Shown: in pieces, positions 47,779 to 57,553 of the stretch
How the letters are laid out: every line of letters starts with the position of its first letter
Numbering within the stretch: position 1 is the stretch's first letter
Assembly: GCA_025458045.1 (NCBI GenBank)
Contig: JALOTE010000005.1
Coordinates: 1-59,670, forward strand
Source of the DNA: Rhizobiaceae bacterium
GTDB taxonomy: Bacteria > Pseudomonadota > Alphaproteobacteria > Rhizobiales > Rhizobiaceae
Reading direction: 5' to 3'
DNA: 59,670 bases
Position numbers and translations under genes: made by a program
The notes under the pieces: generated by a model
What the model saw: the letters and a program-made list of their open reading frames with translations, nothing else
What the model was told of the DNA's origin: nothing
The model's database searches: none

Positions 47779-48108
47779 ATGAGACTTGCACGCGAAACGG
47801 TTTTGATCACGGCGTTGCTTGCGCTCGCCGCCTGCACGCCCGATGCGGCGCTCGACCCGTTGGAGGTCGCGCCGCCGCGCACCGATCTTGCCTTCCCCGA
47901 AATCAATGTCGTGCCGCGCGGCGAAGTCGCGCAGATGACGCCGGAAGAGGAGATCGCGCTCCTGACCGCGCTCAACGCCGAACTGGAAGCCAAGTCCGTG
48001 CTCACTCCGGCCGAGCGCGCCCTGTTCGAGCAGCGCAAGCGTCGCCTGCTGCAATTGGCCCGATCCAACACGGCTGCCGTCAACGCCGAGATCGAAGCGC
48101 GCAACTGA
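47779..48108 (+). CDS. Small putative lipoprotein
   Basis: A 109-residue protein with a signal peptide and lipobox (LALAAC, Cys about 19). The mature part is acidic and helical (MTPEEEIALLTALNAELEAK, ALFEQRKRRLLQLARSN), possibly coiled coil. No family recognised with certainty. It is divergent from phaC and upstream of the aminotransferase gene by 139 bases. Confidence 0.75.
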   Translation: MRLARETVLITALLALAACTPDAALDPLEVAPPRTDLAFPEINVVPRGEVAQMTPEEEIALLTALNAELEAKSVLTPAERALFEQRKRRLLQLARSNTAAVNAEIEARN

Positions 48109-48247
48109 AGGGCGCCATCCGATAGGCGGAGGCCAATCACCAGCCTGCATCTGTTCATCGCCGTGTCATCATGTTAGGCGCGCGCCATCCTGCGGCGTTG
48201 CAGCCGCGCGACATGCCACGCCCCTGATCCCGCAAAGGTTTTGCGCC

Positions 48248-49465
48248 ATGGACAATTTTCACAAGGTCCGCCGCCTTCCGCCTTACGTCTTCGAGCAGGT
48301 GAACCGCCTGAAAGCGAGCGCGCGGGCCAAAGGCGTGGATATCATCGACCTTGGCATGGGCAACCCGGACCTGCCGACGCCGCAAAAGATCGTCGACAAA
48401 TTGTGCGAGGCCGCGCAGGATCCGCGCACGCACCGCTACTCGGCCTCCAAGGGCATCCCCGGTCTGCGCCGCGCGCAGGCGCATTACTATGAGCGCCGTT
48501 TCGGCGTGAAGCTCAATCCAGACACACAGGTGGTGGCGACGCTCGGCTCGAAAGAGGGCTTTGCCAACATGGCGCAGGCGATCACCGCGCCCGGCGATGT
48601 GATTCTCTGCCCCAACCCGTCCTACCCGATCCATGCCTTCGGCTTCATCATGGCGGGCGGGGTGATCCGCTCCATCCCGGTCGAGCCGGACGAGAATTTC
48701 ATCCCCGCCTTGGAACGCGGGGTGAAGCACTCGATCCCGAAGCCGCTATGCCTGATCGTCTCCTATCCGTCGAACCCGACTGCGATGGTGGCGAGCCTCG
48801 ATTTCTACAAGGACGTGGTCGCCTACGCCAAGAAGCATGACATCATCGTCCTGTCCGATCTCGCCTATTCCGAGATCTATTTCGACGGCGCGCCACCGCC
48901 CTCCATCCTTCAGGTGCCGGGCGCAATCGACATCGCGGTCGAGTTCACCTCGATGTCCAAGACGTTTTCCATGCCCGGCTGGCGCATGGGCTTTGCCGTC
49001 GGCAATGAAAAGTTGATCGCGGCGCTGGCGCGCGTCAAATCCTATCTCGACTATGGCGCGTTCACCCCCATCCAGGTTGCTGCCACCGCCGCGCTGAACG
49101 GGGATGGTTCGGACATCGCCGAGGTGCGCGAAACCTATCACAAGCGCCGCGATGTGATGGTGGACGCGTTCGGCAAGGCGGGCTTCACCGTGCCGCCGCC
49201 CGCAGCATCCATGTTTGCCTGGGCGCCGATCCCCGAGAAATTCCGCCATCTTGGCTCGCTCGAATTCTCCAAGCTTCTGATCGAAAACGCCGAGGTGGCG
49301 GTCGCCCCCGGCGTCGGCTTCGGCGAGCATGGCGATGACCATGTGCGCATCGCGCTGGTGGAGAACGAGCATCGCCTGCGCCAGGCCGCCCGCAACATCA
49401 AGAAGTTCCTTGGCACCTCCGATGAGCGGCTGCACAATGTGATTTCGCTCAGCGCGCGGCGCTGA
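48248..49465 (+). CDS. PLP aminotransferase, AlaC/LL-DAP aminotransferase type
   Basis: Class I/II aminotransferase of 405 residues. PLP lysine in SMSKTFSMPGWRMGF; substrate-binding ends LGMGNPDLPTP and HVRIALVENEHRLRQA. It resembles the alanine transaminase AlaC/YfdZ and is the gene usually placed before hom in alphaproteobacteria, which suggests aspartate-family or alanine metabolism. Exact substrate undecided. The 3' end encodes half of a hairpin repeated before hom. Confidence 0.92.
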   Translation: MDNFHKVRRLPPYVFEQVNRLKASARAKGVDIIDLGMGNPDLPTPQKIVDKLCEAAQDPRTHRYSASKGIPGLRRAQAHYYERRFGVKLNPDTQVVATLGSKEGFANMAQAITAPGDVILCPNPSYPIHAFGFIMAGGVIRSIPVEPDENFIPALERGVKHSIPKPLCLIVSYPSNPTAMVASLDFYKDVVAYAKKHDIIVLSDLAYSEIYFDGAPPPSILQVPGAIDIAVEFTSMSKTFSMPGWRMGFAVGNEKLIAALARVKSYLDYGAFTPIQVAATAALNGDGSDIAEVRETYHKRRDVMVDAFGKAGFTVPPPAASMFAWAPIPEKFRHLGSLEFSKLLIENAEVAVAPGVGFGEHGDDHVRIALVENEHRLRQAARNIKKFLGTSDERLHNVISLSARR

Positions 49466-49504
49466 GACCCGATCTTCCCTCTCAGCGCTCGGCGCTGAGA
49501 CCCG
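49448..49504. repeat. Twin hairpin direct repeat before hom
   Basis: CTCAGCGC-GCG-GCGCTGAG (49448-49466) and CTCAGCGC-TCG-GCGCTGAG (49481-49499), each an 8-bp stem with a 3-base loop and both followed by ACCCG. The two 24-base copies differ at one base. The first lies in the end of the aminotransferase gene, including its stop; the second in the gap. No T-runs follow. Confidence 0.75.
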
Positions 49505-49533
49505 CGAACCACCCGCCTGCACAGGACAAGATC

Positions 49534-50862
49534 ATGAGTGACGCCTTGAAGCTCGGCATTGCCGGCCTTGGAACGGTCGGCGCGAACGTCGCCCGGCTGA
49601 TTGCGGAGCGCGGCGATGATCTGGCCCGCCAATGCGGGCGGCCGATCCGGGTGACGGCGGTTGCCGCCCGAGACAAGACCAAAGACCGCGGTGTCGACTT
49701 GTCATCCGTGCAGTGGTTCGACGATCCTGCGGCGCTGGCGCGTGACGCCGATATTGACGTCTTCGTCGAATTGATGGGCGGGGCGGAAGGTGCGGCGCAT
49801 GTCTCGGTCAAGGCAGCGCTGGCGCGGGGGCTGCATGTCGTCACCGCCAACAAGGCGCTGCTTGCCGCCCATGGCGTTGAGCTTGCGGCGCTGGCCGAGG
49901 ACAAGGGCGTGCTTCTCAATTTCGAGGCAGCGGTGGCTGGCGGCATCCCCGTCATCAAGACCATGCGCGAAAGCCTGTCGGGCAATCGCGTGAGCCGCGT
50001 CTATGGCATCTTGAATGGCACCTGCAATTACATCCTGACCCGGATGGAAAAGGAGGGGGCGGCCTTCGCCGATGTGCTCGCCGACGCGCAGAGTCTGGGT
50101 TACGCCGAAGCCGACCCAACCTTCGACATCGAAGGCAATGACACGGCGCACAAATTGTCGCTGCTGACGGCGCTCGCTTTCGGAACGCAGGTTGCCGCCG
50201 ACGACATCTATCTTGAAGGCATCTCCAACATCAGCCAGGCCGACATCCGCGCCGCGCGCGAGCTTGGCTACCGCATCAAGCTGCTGGGCGTCGCGCAGCG
50301 CACGGAGACCGGCATTGAACAGCGCGTCCACCCGACGATGGTGCCTGTCAATTCCGTCATCGCGCAAGTGGACGGCGTGACGAATGCTGTCGCCATTTCA
50401 ACCGACCTGCTGGGCGAATTGCTGCTGTCCGGCCCCGGCGCGGGCGGTGCGGCGACAGCCTCCGCCGTCATCGGGGACATTGCCGACATCGCCAAAAGCC
50501 GACCCGGCTTCCAGCACGGGCCGGTGTTCGGACGCCCTGCCGCGAAGCTCGAAGCTGTGCAAAAGGCCCCGATGAAGGCGCATGCCGGCGGCTATTTCAT
50601 CCGCCTCACCGTCGAGGACAAGACGGGCGTGTTCGCATCCATCGCGCGCGCCATGGCCGACATGGGCATTTCGCTTGAATCAATCGTGCAGCATGCCGGC
50701 GCAAGCGCTGGAAAAGAGTCAGGAAAAGGGTCCGCGAAGGCCGTCATCCTCGTCACGCATGAGACGACCGAGCAGGCCGTGCGCAACGCTGTCGCCCGCA
50801 TTTCCAAGGACGGCTATCTGACATCGACCCCGCAAGTGATCCGCATCGAACGGGCGGCGTGA
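49534..50862 (+). CDS. hom: Homoserine dehydrogenase with ACT domain
   Basis: Reduces aspartate semialdehyde to homoserine for threonine and methionine. 442 residues. NAD(P) motif GLGTVGANVA, catalytic block GGIPVIKTMRESLSGNRV and NGTCNYILTRME, with a C-terminal ACT domain (RLTVEDKTGVFASIARAMAD) for feedback control. ATG 49534 lies 30 bases past the second hairpin. Confidence 0.97.
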   Translation: MSDALKLGIAGLGTVGANVARLIAERGDDLARQCGRPIRVTAVAARDKTKDRGVDLSSVQWFDDPAALARDADIDVFVELMGGAEGAAHVSVKAALARGLHVVTANKALLAAHGVELAALAEDKGVLLNFEAAVAGGIPVIKTMRESLSGNRVSRVYGILNGTCNYILTRMEKEGAAFADVLADAQSLGYAEADPTFDIEGNDTAHKLSLLTALAFGTQVAADDIYLEGISNISQADIRAARELGYRIKLLGVAQRTETGIEQRVHPTMVPVNSVIAQVDGVTNAVAISTDLLGELLLSGPGAGGAATASAVIGDIADIAKSRPGFQHGPVFGRPAAKLEAVQKAPMKAHAGGYFIRLTVEDKTGVFASIARAMADMGISLESIVQHAGASAGKESGKGSAKAVILVTHETTEQAVRNAVARISKDGYLTSTPQVIRIERAA

Positions 50863-51107
50863 ATGTTTCAAGCGGCCGGTTTGAGCAACTTTGCGAAATT
50901 CCTGCGGTTTTGTGTCGACCGACAAAAGCATGGCATCATTCGGGACACAGGCGAATAGGAAGTCTGTTCTTCACCTCGCGCCAACCATGTTCGACGAGGC
51001 AGGTTCGATTGAATCGATTTTACTGCATCGTGTCCCGCCTCCAGCCATGGTGACCCGGCGGCAAGGCTGATACAGGGCCGGACGCTCATTCACTCCGGAA
51101 TCACCCC
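50863..51107. other. Intergenic gap between hom and glpX with nothing recognised
   Basis: 245 bases that are visibly less GC-rich than the genes around them. No palindromic element, tRNA or credible small gene was recognised; it presumably holds the glpX promoter. Confidence 0.4.
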
Positions 51108-52106
51108 ATGCCCCCGTCAAACCTTGGCATTTCATACGAACAATCCGTTCTTGACCGCGTCTTCACGCTCGAACTTGCCCGCGTGGCGGAGGCGGCGGCG
51201 GTGGCGTCGGCGCGCTGGCGGGGCAGGGGCAATGAGAAGGCCGCCGATCAGGCGGCCGTCGATGCGATGCGGCGCGGGCTGAACGCGCTGCACATCCGCG
51301 GCCGTGTGGTGATTGGCGAAGGTGAGCGCGACGAAGCGCCGATGCTTTATATCGGCGAGGAGGTGGGCCGCGGTGACGGGCCTGAAGTCGATATCGCGCT
51401 TGACCCGCTCGAAGGCACGACATTGTGTGCCAAGAACATGCCGAATTCGCTCGCCGTGATCGCCATCGCCCAGCGCGGCATGCTGTTGAACGCGCCGGAC
51501 GTCTACATGCAAAAAATCGCGGTCGGTCCGGGCTACCCGAAAGGCATCCTCGACCTCGATGTCGCACCCGACGAGATGGTCTACCGGCTTGCGGATGTGA
51601 AGGGCGTCGACCCGTCGGAATTCACCGTCTGCATCCTGGACCGCGAGCGCCATCAGGGCATCATCGAAGCGGTGCGCTCCACCGGGGCGGCAATTCAGTT
51701 GCTGACCGATGGCGATGTGGCCGGCGTCATCGCCACCACCGATCCCTCGCAAACCAATGTGGATCTCTACATCGGCACCGGCGGCGCGCCCGAGGGCGTG
51801 CTGGCTTCGGCGGCGTTGCGCTGCACCGGCGGGCAGATGCTCGGCCGCCTCATCCTCGACAATGTCGAGAAGGTGGAACGCGCCAACCGCATGGGCATTG
51901 AAGACCCGTTCAAGGTGTTCACCCATGAGGAGATGGCCAAGGGTGACGTGCTGTTTGCTGCCGCCGGCGTGACCGATGGCGCGATGCTGTCCGGCGTCCG
52001 CTTCACCAAGCAATTCATCCAGACCGAAACGCTGGTGATGCGCTCGTCCACCGGCACGGTGCGCGAGATCAGGGCCCGCCATCAGGATTTCGCCAAGTTT
52101 TCGTGA
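51108..52106 (+). CDS. glpX: Class II fructose-1,6-bisphosphatase
   Basis: Gluconeogenic phosphatase; GlpX enzymes may also act on sedoheptulose-1,7-bisphosphate. 332 residues. Metal and substrate motifs: VVIGEGERDEAPMLYIGEEV, DPLEGTTLCA and ILDRERHQGIIEAVR. The 245 bases upstream after hom contain no recognised gene or motif. A long perfect palindrome follows the stop. Confidence 0.95.
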   Translation: MPPSNLGISYEQSVLDRVFTLELARVAEAAAVASARWRGRGNEKAADQAAVDAMRRGLNALHIRGRVVIGEGERDEAPMLYIGEEVGRGDGPEVDIALDPLEGTTLCAKNMPNSLAVIAIAQRGMLLNAPDVYMQKIAVGPGYPKGILDLDVAPDEMVYRLADVKGVDPSEFTVCILDRERHQGIIEAVRSTGAAIQLLTDGDVAGVIATTDPSQTNVDLYIGTGGAPEGVLASAALRCTGGQMLGRLILDNVEKVERANRMGIEDPFKVFTHEEMAKGDVLFAAAGVTDGAMLSGVRFTKQFIQTETLVMRSSTGTVREIRARHQDFAKFS

Positions 52107-52117
52107 GGCCCGTTACC

Positions 52118-52144
52118 CATTTCCCCCTCTGAGGGGGAAATGGA
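52118..52144. repeat. 27-base perfect palindrome after glpX
   Basis: CCATTTCCCCCTC (52118-52130), central T, GAGGGGGAAATGG (52132-52144). Arms of 13 bp with a one-base centre. It is C/G-rich without a T-run, so it may be a repetitive intergenic palindrome with transcript-stabilising function rather than a classical terminator. Confidence 0.7.
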
Positions 52145-52209
52145 TGGTTCCGCTTGGTGCGATGCAGCGTGAAGGGTTTGCGCCTCGCCCATGGCCGCGC
52201 TAACGCTTC

Positions 52210-53982
52210 ATGATGCAACGCGCGGCCTTTCTTTCCGTTGAAAAATCACTCCTCGGCCAGGCATGGTTGCCGCGCCTGGATGCGCGCGGCGAGGCGCTGG
52301 CCGAACAGATGCGTCAGAACGGCGTCGCTTCCTCGGTTGTGGCGCGCATCCTGGCCGGGCGTGGCGTGACGGCGGAAACGGCGGCGACGTTTCTCAGCCC
52401 GACGATCCGTGCCCTGTTGCCCAACCCGCAAACCTTCACGGCCATGGATGCAGCAGCGGGCCGCATAGCGCAGGCGATCCATGCGGGAGAGCGCATCGGC
52501 ATTTTTGGCGACTATGACGTCGACGGCGCGGCTTCTTCCGCCTTGATCGCGCGTTATCTGCGGCATTTCGGCCTCGATGCCGAAATCTACATTCCTGACC
52601 GGATATTTGAAGGCTACGGCCCGAATGTGGAGGCGATGAGGACGCTTGCCGCGAGGGCGTCCCTCATCATCACGGTTGATTGCGGCACCAACAGCGCCAC
52701 GCCGATTGCTGCGGCCCGTGCGGCAGGCGCCGATGTCGTGGTGCTTGACCATCACCAACAGGCCGGTGGCTTGCCTGACGGAACGCCCGTGGTGAACCCC
52801 AACCGAGAGGATGACATGTCGGGGCAGGGGCACTTGTGCGCCGCCGGCGTCGTGTTCGTCACCCTCGTCGCCGTCTCGGCGCTGTTACGCAAGCAGGGCC
52901 GCCAACCGCCGGATTTGATGGAGCTTCTTGACTTGGTGGCGCTGGCAACGATTGCGGATGTTGTGCCGCTTGTCGGGGTCAACCGCGCCTTTGTCACGCG
53001 CGGTCTGGCGGTTGCGCGCGGCGGCGGCAAGGCAGGATTGCAGGCGCTGGCGAACGCCGCGCGCATCAACGAGCCGCTGACCCCTTATCATCTGGGCTAT
53101 ATGGTCGGCCCGCGCATCAATGCCGGAGGGCGCATTGGCGATGCCGCGCTGGGCGCGCGCCTTCTCGTGACGGATGATGCGGGCGAGGCGTTGGCGATCG
53201 CCGCCAAGCTCGATGAACTGAACACTGAGAGGCAGGCCATCGAAGCACGCATGCTGGAGGAAGCGCTGGCCGAAGCAGAAGCCGAAATGGCCCGCGGCGA
53301 CGGTCCGCCGGTGATCATCGCGGCCAACGACAGCTGGCATCCGGGCGTGGCCGGCATCCTCGCTGCGCGGCTGAAGGAGCGGTTCCACCGCCCGGCCTTT
53401 GCCGTTGCCTTCAACCCTTCCGGCATCGGCACAGGCTCCGGCCGGTCGATCACCGGCTTCGATCTCGGCCGTCTGGTCCGTCAGGCGGTGGACGCCGGCT
53501 TGATCATCAAGGGCGGCGGGCACGCGATGGCGGCGGGCCTCACCGTTGAAAAGAACGCGCTGGGCGCGCTGCGCAGTTGGATGGACGAGCATGCTGCGAA
53601 GGCCGTAGCCAAGCTTTCCGCCGACCGCGCCCTAACCATCGACGCCGCGCTCTCCGCCGAAGCCGCAACGCCCGAACTCCATGCCGAAATCGAGAGGGCG
53701 GGGCCGTATGGCACCGGCAATCCGTCGCCCATGTTTGTGCTGCCATTCCACACCGTCCGCGCTCTGCGCTGGGTTGGCAACGGGCACCTCAAGCTGACGC
53801 TAGCCGCGCAGACCGGTGCAACCATCGAGGCGATGCTGTTTCGCGCCGACACCTCGCCCCTGGGTGAGGCGCTGGTCGAAGCCGGTTCGTCGAGGCTTCA
53901 CATCGCAGGCAGCCTCTCGCGCAATTTCTGGCAGGGCAGGGAGCGCATCGAACTGCGCGTGGTGGATGCGGTGCTGGCGTGA
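52210..53982 (+). CDS. recJ: Single-stranded-DNA-specific exonuclease RecJ
   Basis: 5'-3' single-strand exonuclease of recombination and mismatch repair. 590 residues. DHH-family motifs DYDVDGAASSALI (about 99-111), LIITVDCGTNS, VLDHHQQAGG, ATIADVVPL and the DHHA1 motif GGGHAMAAGLTV. C-terminal OB-like domain (ALRWVGNGHLKLTL). Start ATG 52210 is followed by another Met. It follows glpX by about 100 bases. Confidence 0.96.
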   Translation: MMQRAAFLSVEKSLLGQAWLPRLDARGEALAEQMRQNGVASSVVARILAGRGVTAETAATFLSPTIRALLPNPQTFTAMDAAAGRIAQAIHAGERIGIFGDYDVDGAASSALIARYLRHFGLDAEIYIPDRIFEGYGPNVEAMRTLAARASLIITVDCGTNSATPIAAARAAGADVVVLDHHQQAGGLPDGTPVVNPNREDDMSGQGHLCAAGVVFVTLVAVSALLRKQGRQPPDLMELLDLVALATIADVVPLVGVNRAFVTRGLAVARGGGKAGLQALANAARINEPLTPYHLGYMVGPRINAGGRIGDAALGARLLVTDDAGEALAIAAKLDELNTERQAIEARMLEEALAEAEAEMARGDGPPVIIAANDSWHPGVAGILAARLKERFHRPAFAVAFNPSGIGTGSGRSITGFDLGRLVRQAVDAGLIIKGGGHAMAAGLTVEKNALGALRSWMDEHAAKAVAKLSADRALTIDAALSAEAATPELHAEIERAGPYGTGNPSPMFVLPFHTVRALRWVGNGHLKLTLAAQTGATIEAMLFRADTSPLGEALVEAGSSRLHIAGSLSRNFWQGRERIELRVVDAVLA

Positions 53983-54058
53983 GAGGATCGGAGAACGCGC
54001 CCGCACATCCTTGCCGCCACTTGCAAATTCCCCTAATCGCCGGTGATCCCAACCACGG

Positions 54059-55564
54059 ATGCCTCAGATGAGCCTGATCGACACCCGCACGCCCGACCCG
54101 AAGCGTTTCATCCCCGGCGCAACCGGCGATTGGGAGGTGGTGATCGGCATGGAAGTGCACGCGCAGGTGCTGTCGCAATCCAAGCTGTTCTCGGCTGCCT
54201 CCACCAAATTCGGCGCGGAGCCCAACGCCAACGTGTCGCTGGTCGATGCGGCGATGCCGGGCATGCTGCCCGTCATCAACGAGGAATGCGTCAAACAGGC
54301 GGTGCGCACCGGCCTTGGCCTGAACGCGCAGATCAACAAGCGCTCGGTCTTTGATCGGAAAAACTATTTCTATCCTGACCTGCCGCAGGGCTACCAGATC
54401 AGCCAGTTCAAGCAGCCGATTGTCGGAGAGGGCAAGGTGCAGATCGCCGTCGGCCCTGACAAGCAGGGCGGCTATGAAGAAGTCGAAATCGGCATCGAGC
54501 GCCTGCATCTCGAACAGGATGCCGGCAAATCCATGCATGACCAGCACCCGTCCATGTCCTATGTCGATCTCAACCGCTCAGGCGTGGCTTTGATGGAAAT
54601 CGTGTCGAAGCCCGACATCCGTTCGTCGGATGAGGCAAAAGCCTATCTGACCAAACTGCGCCAGATCGTCCGCTATCTCGGCACATGCGACGGCAACATG
54701 GACGAGGGCTCCATGCGCGCCGATGTCAATGTGTCGGTGAGGAAGCCCGGCGGCCCGTTCGGCACGCGCTGCGAGATCAAGAATGTAAACTCGATCCGCT
54801 TTGTCGGTCAGGCGATCGAGTATGAGGCGCGCCGCCAGATTGCGATCTTGGAGGATGGAGGTAGCATCGATCAGGAAACGCGCCTGTTTGATCCGGTGAA
54901 GGGCGAGACCCGCTCCATGCGCTCGAAGGAAGAAGCGCATGACTATCGCTATTTCCCGGACCCTGACCTGCTCCCGCTGGAATTCGATGATGCCTTCATC
55001 GCGGCGCTGGCGGCTGAACTGCCCGAACTGCCCGACGACAAGCGCGCCCGGCTGATGGCTGCGGGCCTCACGGCCTATGACGCCTCGGTGCTCACTTCCG
55101 AAAAAGCGATTTCCGATTACTTTGAGGACGTCGCCAAGGGGCGTGATGCCAAGATGGCTGCCAATTGGGTCATCAACGACTTGTTGGGCGCGTTGAACAA
55201 GGCCGGCAAAGCCATTGAGGAGACTCCGGTTTCCGCCGATCAGCTTGGCGGGATCATCGATCTGATCAAGGACGGCACGATTTCCGGCAAGCTTGCAAAG
55301 GATCTGTTCGAGATCGTCTGGAATGAAGGCGGCGAGCCTGCGGCCATCGTCGAGGCGCGCGGAATGAAACAGGTGACCGATACCGGCGCGATTGAGAAAG
55401 CGGTCCATGACATCATCGCGGCCAACCCGGACAAGGTGGCCCAAGCCAAGGAAAAGCCGACGCTGGCCGGATGGTTTGTCGGCCAGGTGATGAAGGCGAC
55501 CGGTGGCAAGGCCGCGCCACAGGCGGTGCAGGATCTGGTCAAGGCCAAGCTCGGGCTGGAATAG
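54059..55564 (+). CDS. gatB: Asp-tRNA(Asn)/Glu-tRNA(Gln) amidotransferase subunit B
   Basis: Subunit B of GatCAB, which amidates mischarged tRNAs. 501 residues. Kinase-like domain motifs: [36 protein letters not shown] and EDAGKS-like [11 protein letters not shown]; the YqeY tail domain is at the C-terminus (about 355-501). An internal ATG at 54068 (MSLIDTR) is an alternative start. gatA and gatC are not next to it. Confidence 0.96.
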   Translation: MPQMSLIDTRTPDPKRFIPGATGDWEVVIGMEVHAQVLSQSKLFSAASTKFGAEPNANVSLVDAAMPGMLPVINEECVKQAVRTGLGLNAQINKRSVFDRKNYFYPDLPQGYQISQFKQPIVGEGKVQIAVGPDKQGGYEEVEIGIERLHLEQDAGKSMHDQHPSMSYVDLNRSGVALMEIVSKPDIRSSDEAKAYLTKLRQIVRYLGTCDGNMDEGSMRADVNVSVRKPGGPFGTRCEIKNVNSIRFVGQAIEYEARRQIAILEDGGSIDQETRLFDPVKGETRSMRSKEEAHDYRYFPDPDLLPLEFDDAFIAALAAELPELPDDKRARLMAAGLTAYDASVLTSEKAISDYFEDVAKGRDAKMAANWVINDLLGALNKAGKAIEETPVSADQLGGIIDLIKDGTISGKLAKDLFEIVWNEGGEPAAIVEARGMKQVTDTGAIEKAVHDIIAANPDKVAQAKEKPTLAGWFVGQVMKATGGKAAPQAVQDLVKAKLGLE

Positions 55565-55573
55565 GAGCCCGGC

Positions 55574-55966
55574 ATGCCACACCCAAGATTGGATGAGCCG
55601 ACCGGCGACCTCACCTTGCGCACGCTTGCCATGCCGGGCGACGCGAACGCCGCCGGCGACATCTTCGGCGGCTGGGTCATGGCCCAGATGGATTTGGCTT
55701 GCGGCATCCGCGCCGCCGAGCGCGCCAATGGCCGGGTGGTGACGGCGGCGGTCAAGGAGATGAATTTCGTCGCGCCGGTGAAGATCGGCGACACGCTGTG
55801 TGTTTACACCTCTGTCGCCAAGGTCGGCCGCACGTCGATGACGCTGCACGTCGAGGCGTGGGCGCAGCGCTATCTCAAGCCAGGCAACCGCCAACTCGTC
55901 ACGCAGGCCGATGTCGTGATGGTCGCGCTTGACGGCGAGGGCAGGCCGACCGCCATCCCTGCCTGA
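55574..55966 (+). CDS. Acyl-CoA thioesterase, YciA-type hotdog
   Basis: A 130-residue hotdog-fold thioesterase that hydrolyses acyl-CoA. Family motif PGDANAAGDIFGGWVMAQMD with the catalytic Asp near its end, VTAAVKEMNFVAPVKIGDTL in the middle and VGRTSMTLHVEAWAQ later. It starts 10 bases after the gatB stop, possibly co-transcribed. Confidence 0.9.
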   Translation: MPHPRLDEPTGDLTLRTLAMPGDANAAGDIFGGWVMAQMDLACGIRAAERANGRVVTAAVKEMNFVAPVKIGDTLCVYTSVAKVGRTSMTLHVEAWAQRYLKPGNRQLVTQADVVMVALDGEGRPTAIPA

Positions 55967-55976
55967 AGCCTCGGCT

Positions 55977-56432
55977 TCAACGCTTTCTCTTGGCGGCCTG
56001 CATCGCCTTGGCGTTGGCAATGCAATCAGCCATAGGGATGGCATGGATGGCCGCCGCGATGGATGCGAGATCGATTTGGTCCACGCTTTTGAACCGGACA
56101 CAGGATGCGCCCATGTTGAGCGTCTTGCCTGAAGCAGAAAAGCTCTGGACGAAAGCCGCCTCCACCTCCGGAAAACCTGCCATGGCGGAAAGATAGAGGG
56201 CGCAGTGACCTTTCCGGTTGGCAAGCCCGGCATAAAGGAAGGGCTGTCCATTATAGGTGTCAGGGTAATGCGAAAGCGGAACCTGCCATGTCGGCATGCC
56301 CCAGGCGATCACTTCCTCATAGCCCTCCGGCATGTTGGCCCGGATGAGCGCAAGAACGGGCATCAGTGCATCGCGCCGCTCCGGTGGGAGACGGTCAAAA
56401 TACGCATCGACGTCTGTTGGTCGTGTGCCCAT
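55977..56432 (-). CDS. DUF1801-type protein
   Basis: A 151-residue protein resembling DUF1801 (YdhG-like): LPPERRDALMPVLALIRANM then GYEEVIAWGMPTWQVPL, LYLSAMAGFPEVEAAFV and the basic end AMQAAKRKR. No catalytic role is known. ATG 56432 is preferred over an upstream in-frame Met at 56474, which sits beside a terminator. Convergent with the thioesterase gene, 10 bases apart. Confidence 0.8.
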   Translation of the reverse strand: MGTRPTDVDAYFDRLPPERRDALMPVLALIRANMPEGYEEVIAWGMPTWQVPLSHYPDTYNGQPFLYAGLANRKGHCALYLSAMAGFPEVEAAFVQSFSASGKTLNMGASCVRFKSVDQIDLASIAAAIHAIPMADCIANAKAMQAAKRKR

Positions 56433-56478
56433 GCCCGCAGGGTATGGCCGTTCGACGAGGCGATCAATGGGCAACGAA

Positions 56479-56506
56479 AAAGGCGCGCCATGTCTGGCGC
56501 GCCTTT
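56479..56506 (-). terminator. Terminator downstream of the TerC gene
   Basis: AAAGGCGCGCCA (56479-56490) and TGGCGCGCCTTT (56495-56506), 12-bp stem, 4-base loop; T-run on the minus strand. It ends the TerC transcript and isolates the DUF1801 gene. Confidence 0.85.
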
Positions 56507-56528
56507 CCAGTTATTGTATGCCGGTCAT

Positions 56529-57542
56529 TCATTCCGCAGGTTTGACCGCTGCGGCAGGGATGGTCCCGCCACCACCGCCGCCCCGCGTCTTCCACAGGCT
56601 GTAGATGACGCCTGCCGCAAGGATGGTGAAGGTGATCCCGAGCGACCAGGACGCGGGGAATTTCTCCCATCCCATGATGTCGGCGATGAAGATCTTCGAT
56701 CCGATGAAGACCAGCAGCAGCGACAGGGCGTACTTCAGATAATGGAACCGGTGCAGGATTGCGGCCAGCGCGAAATACAGCGCCCGCAGCCCGAGGATCG
56801 CGAAAATGTTCGACGTGTAGACGATGAACGGGTCGGTCGTGATGGCAAACACCGCCGGAACGGAGTCCACAGCAAACACCAGATCGGCGATCTCGATCAG
56901 CACCAAGGCGAGGAACAGCGGGGTCGCGAAGCGCACCAGCTTTCCGGTTTGCGGGTGCGGCTTCTTCACGAAGAAATCGTGCCCGTGCAGTTCCTCGGTC
57001 ACGTTCATGCGCCGTTTGAGGAAATTCAGCACCGGGTTTGACGCGATGTCCATTGGCTTGTCGCCGATGAACATCATCTTGATCCCGGTGATGATGAGGA
57101 ACGCCGCAAAGATGTAGAGGACCCAAGAATACTGGCTGACGAGTGTGGCGCCGAGACCGATCATGATGCCGCGCAACACGATGACGCCGAGAATGCCCCA
57201 GAACAGCACGCGGTGCTGATATTCCCGAGGGATGGCGAAATAGGTGAAGATCAGCGCGATGACGAACACATTGTCCATCGCCAGCGTTTTCTCGACCACA
57301 AAGGCCGTGAGGTAAAGTTTGGTTTCTTCGGCACCGATCTGCCACCAGACGAAGCCGGAAAAACCGAGGCCAAGCGCGATATAGAATGCCGACAGCCTCA
57401 GGCTCTCGGCCACCCCGATTTCATGGTCGTCCTTGTTGAGGACGCCGAGGTCGAATGCCAGCAAAGCCAGAACGATGCCGATGAATGTGAACCACATCCA
57501 AGCCGGCTTGCCGAGAAACTCGGCAAACAAGATCATGTCCAT
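56529..57542 (-). CDS. TerC-family membrane protein (Alx-like)
   Basis: A 337-residue inner-membrane protein with eight or nine helices. TerC signature: [37 protein letters not shown] and the mirrored DLVFAVDSVPAVFAITTDPF, whose acidic residues likely bind metal. The family includes Alx and TerC, associated with Mn export, metalation of secreted enzymes or tellurite resistance. The tail has a polyglycine stretch. ATG 57542 chosen. The leader is structured. Confidence 0.92.
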   Translation of the reverse strand: MDMILFAEFLGKPAWMWFTFIGIVLALLAFDLGVLNKDDHEIGVAESLRLSAFYIALGLGFSGFVWWQIGAEETKLYLTAFVVEKTLAMDNVFVIALIFTYFAIPREYQHRVLFWGILGVIVLRGIMIGLGATLVSQYSWVLYIFAAFLIITGIKMMFIGDKPMDIASNPVLNFLKRRMNVTEELHGHDFFVKKPHPQTGKLVRFATPLFLALVLIEIADLVFAVDSVPAVFAITTDPFIVYTSNIFAILGLRALYFALAAILHRFHYLKYALSLLLVFIGSKIFIADIMGWEKFPASWSLGITFTILAAGVIYSLWKTRGGGGGGTIPAAAVKPAE

Positions 57543-57553
57543 TTTGAAAAAAT

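Noticed and set aside
47779-48108. Phasin or PHA regulator next to phaC
   Set aside because: The small protein has a lipobox and signal peptide, unlike cytoplasmic phasins.
54578-56251. Long antisense frame over gatB and the thioesterase gene
   Set aside because: Shadow of high-GC codon usage; no domain.
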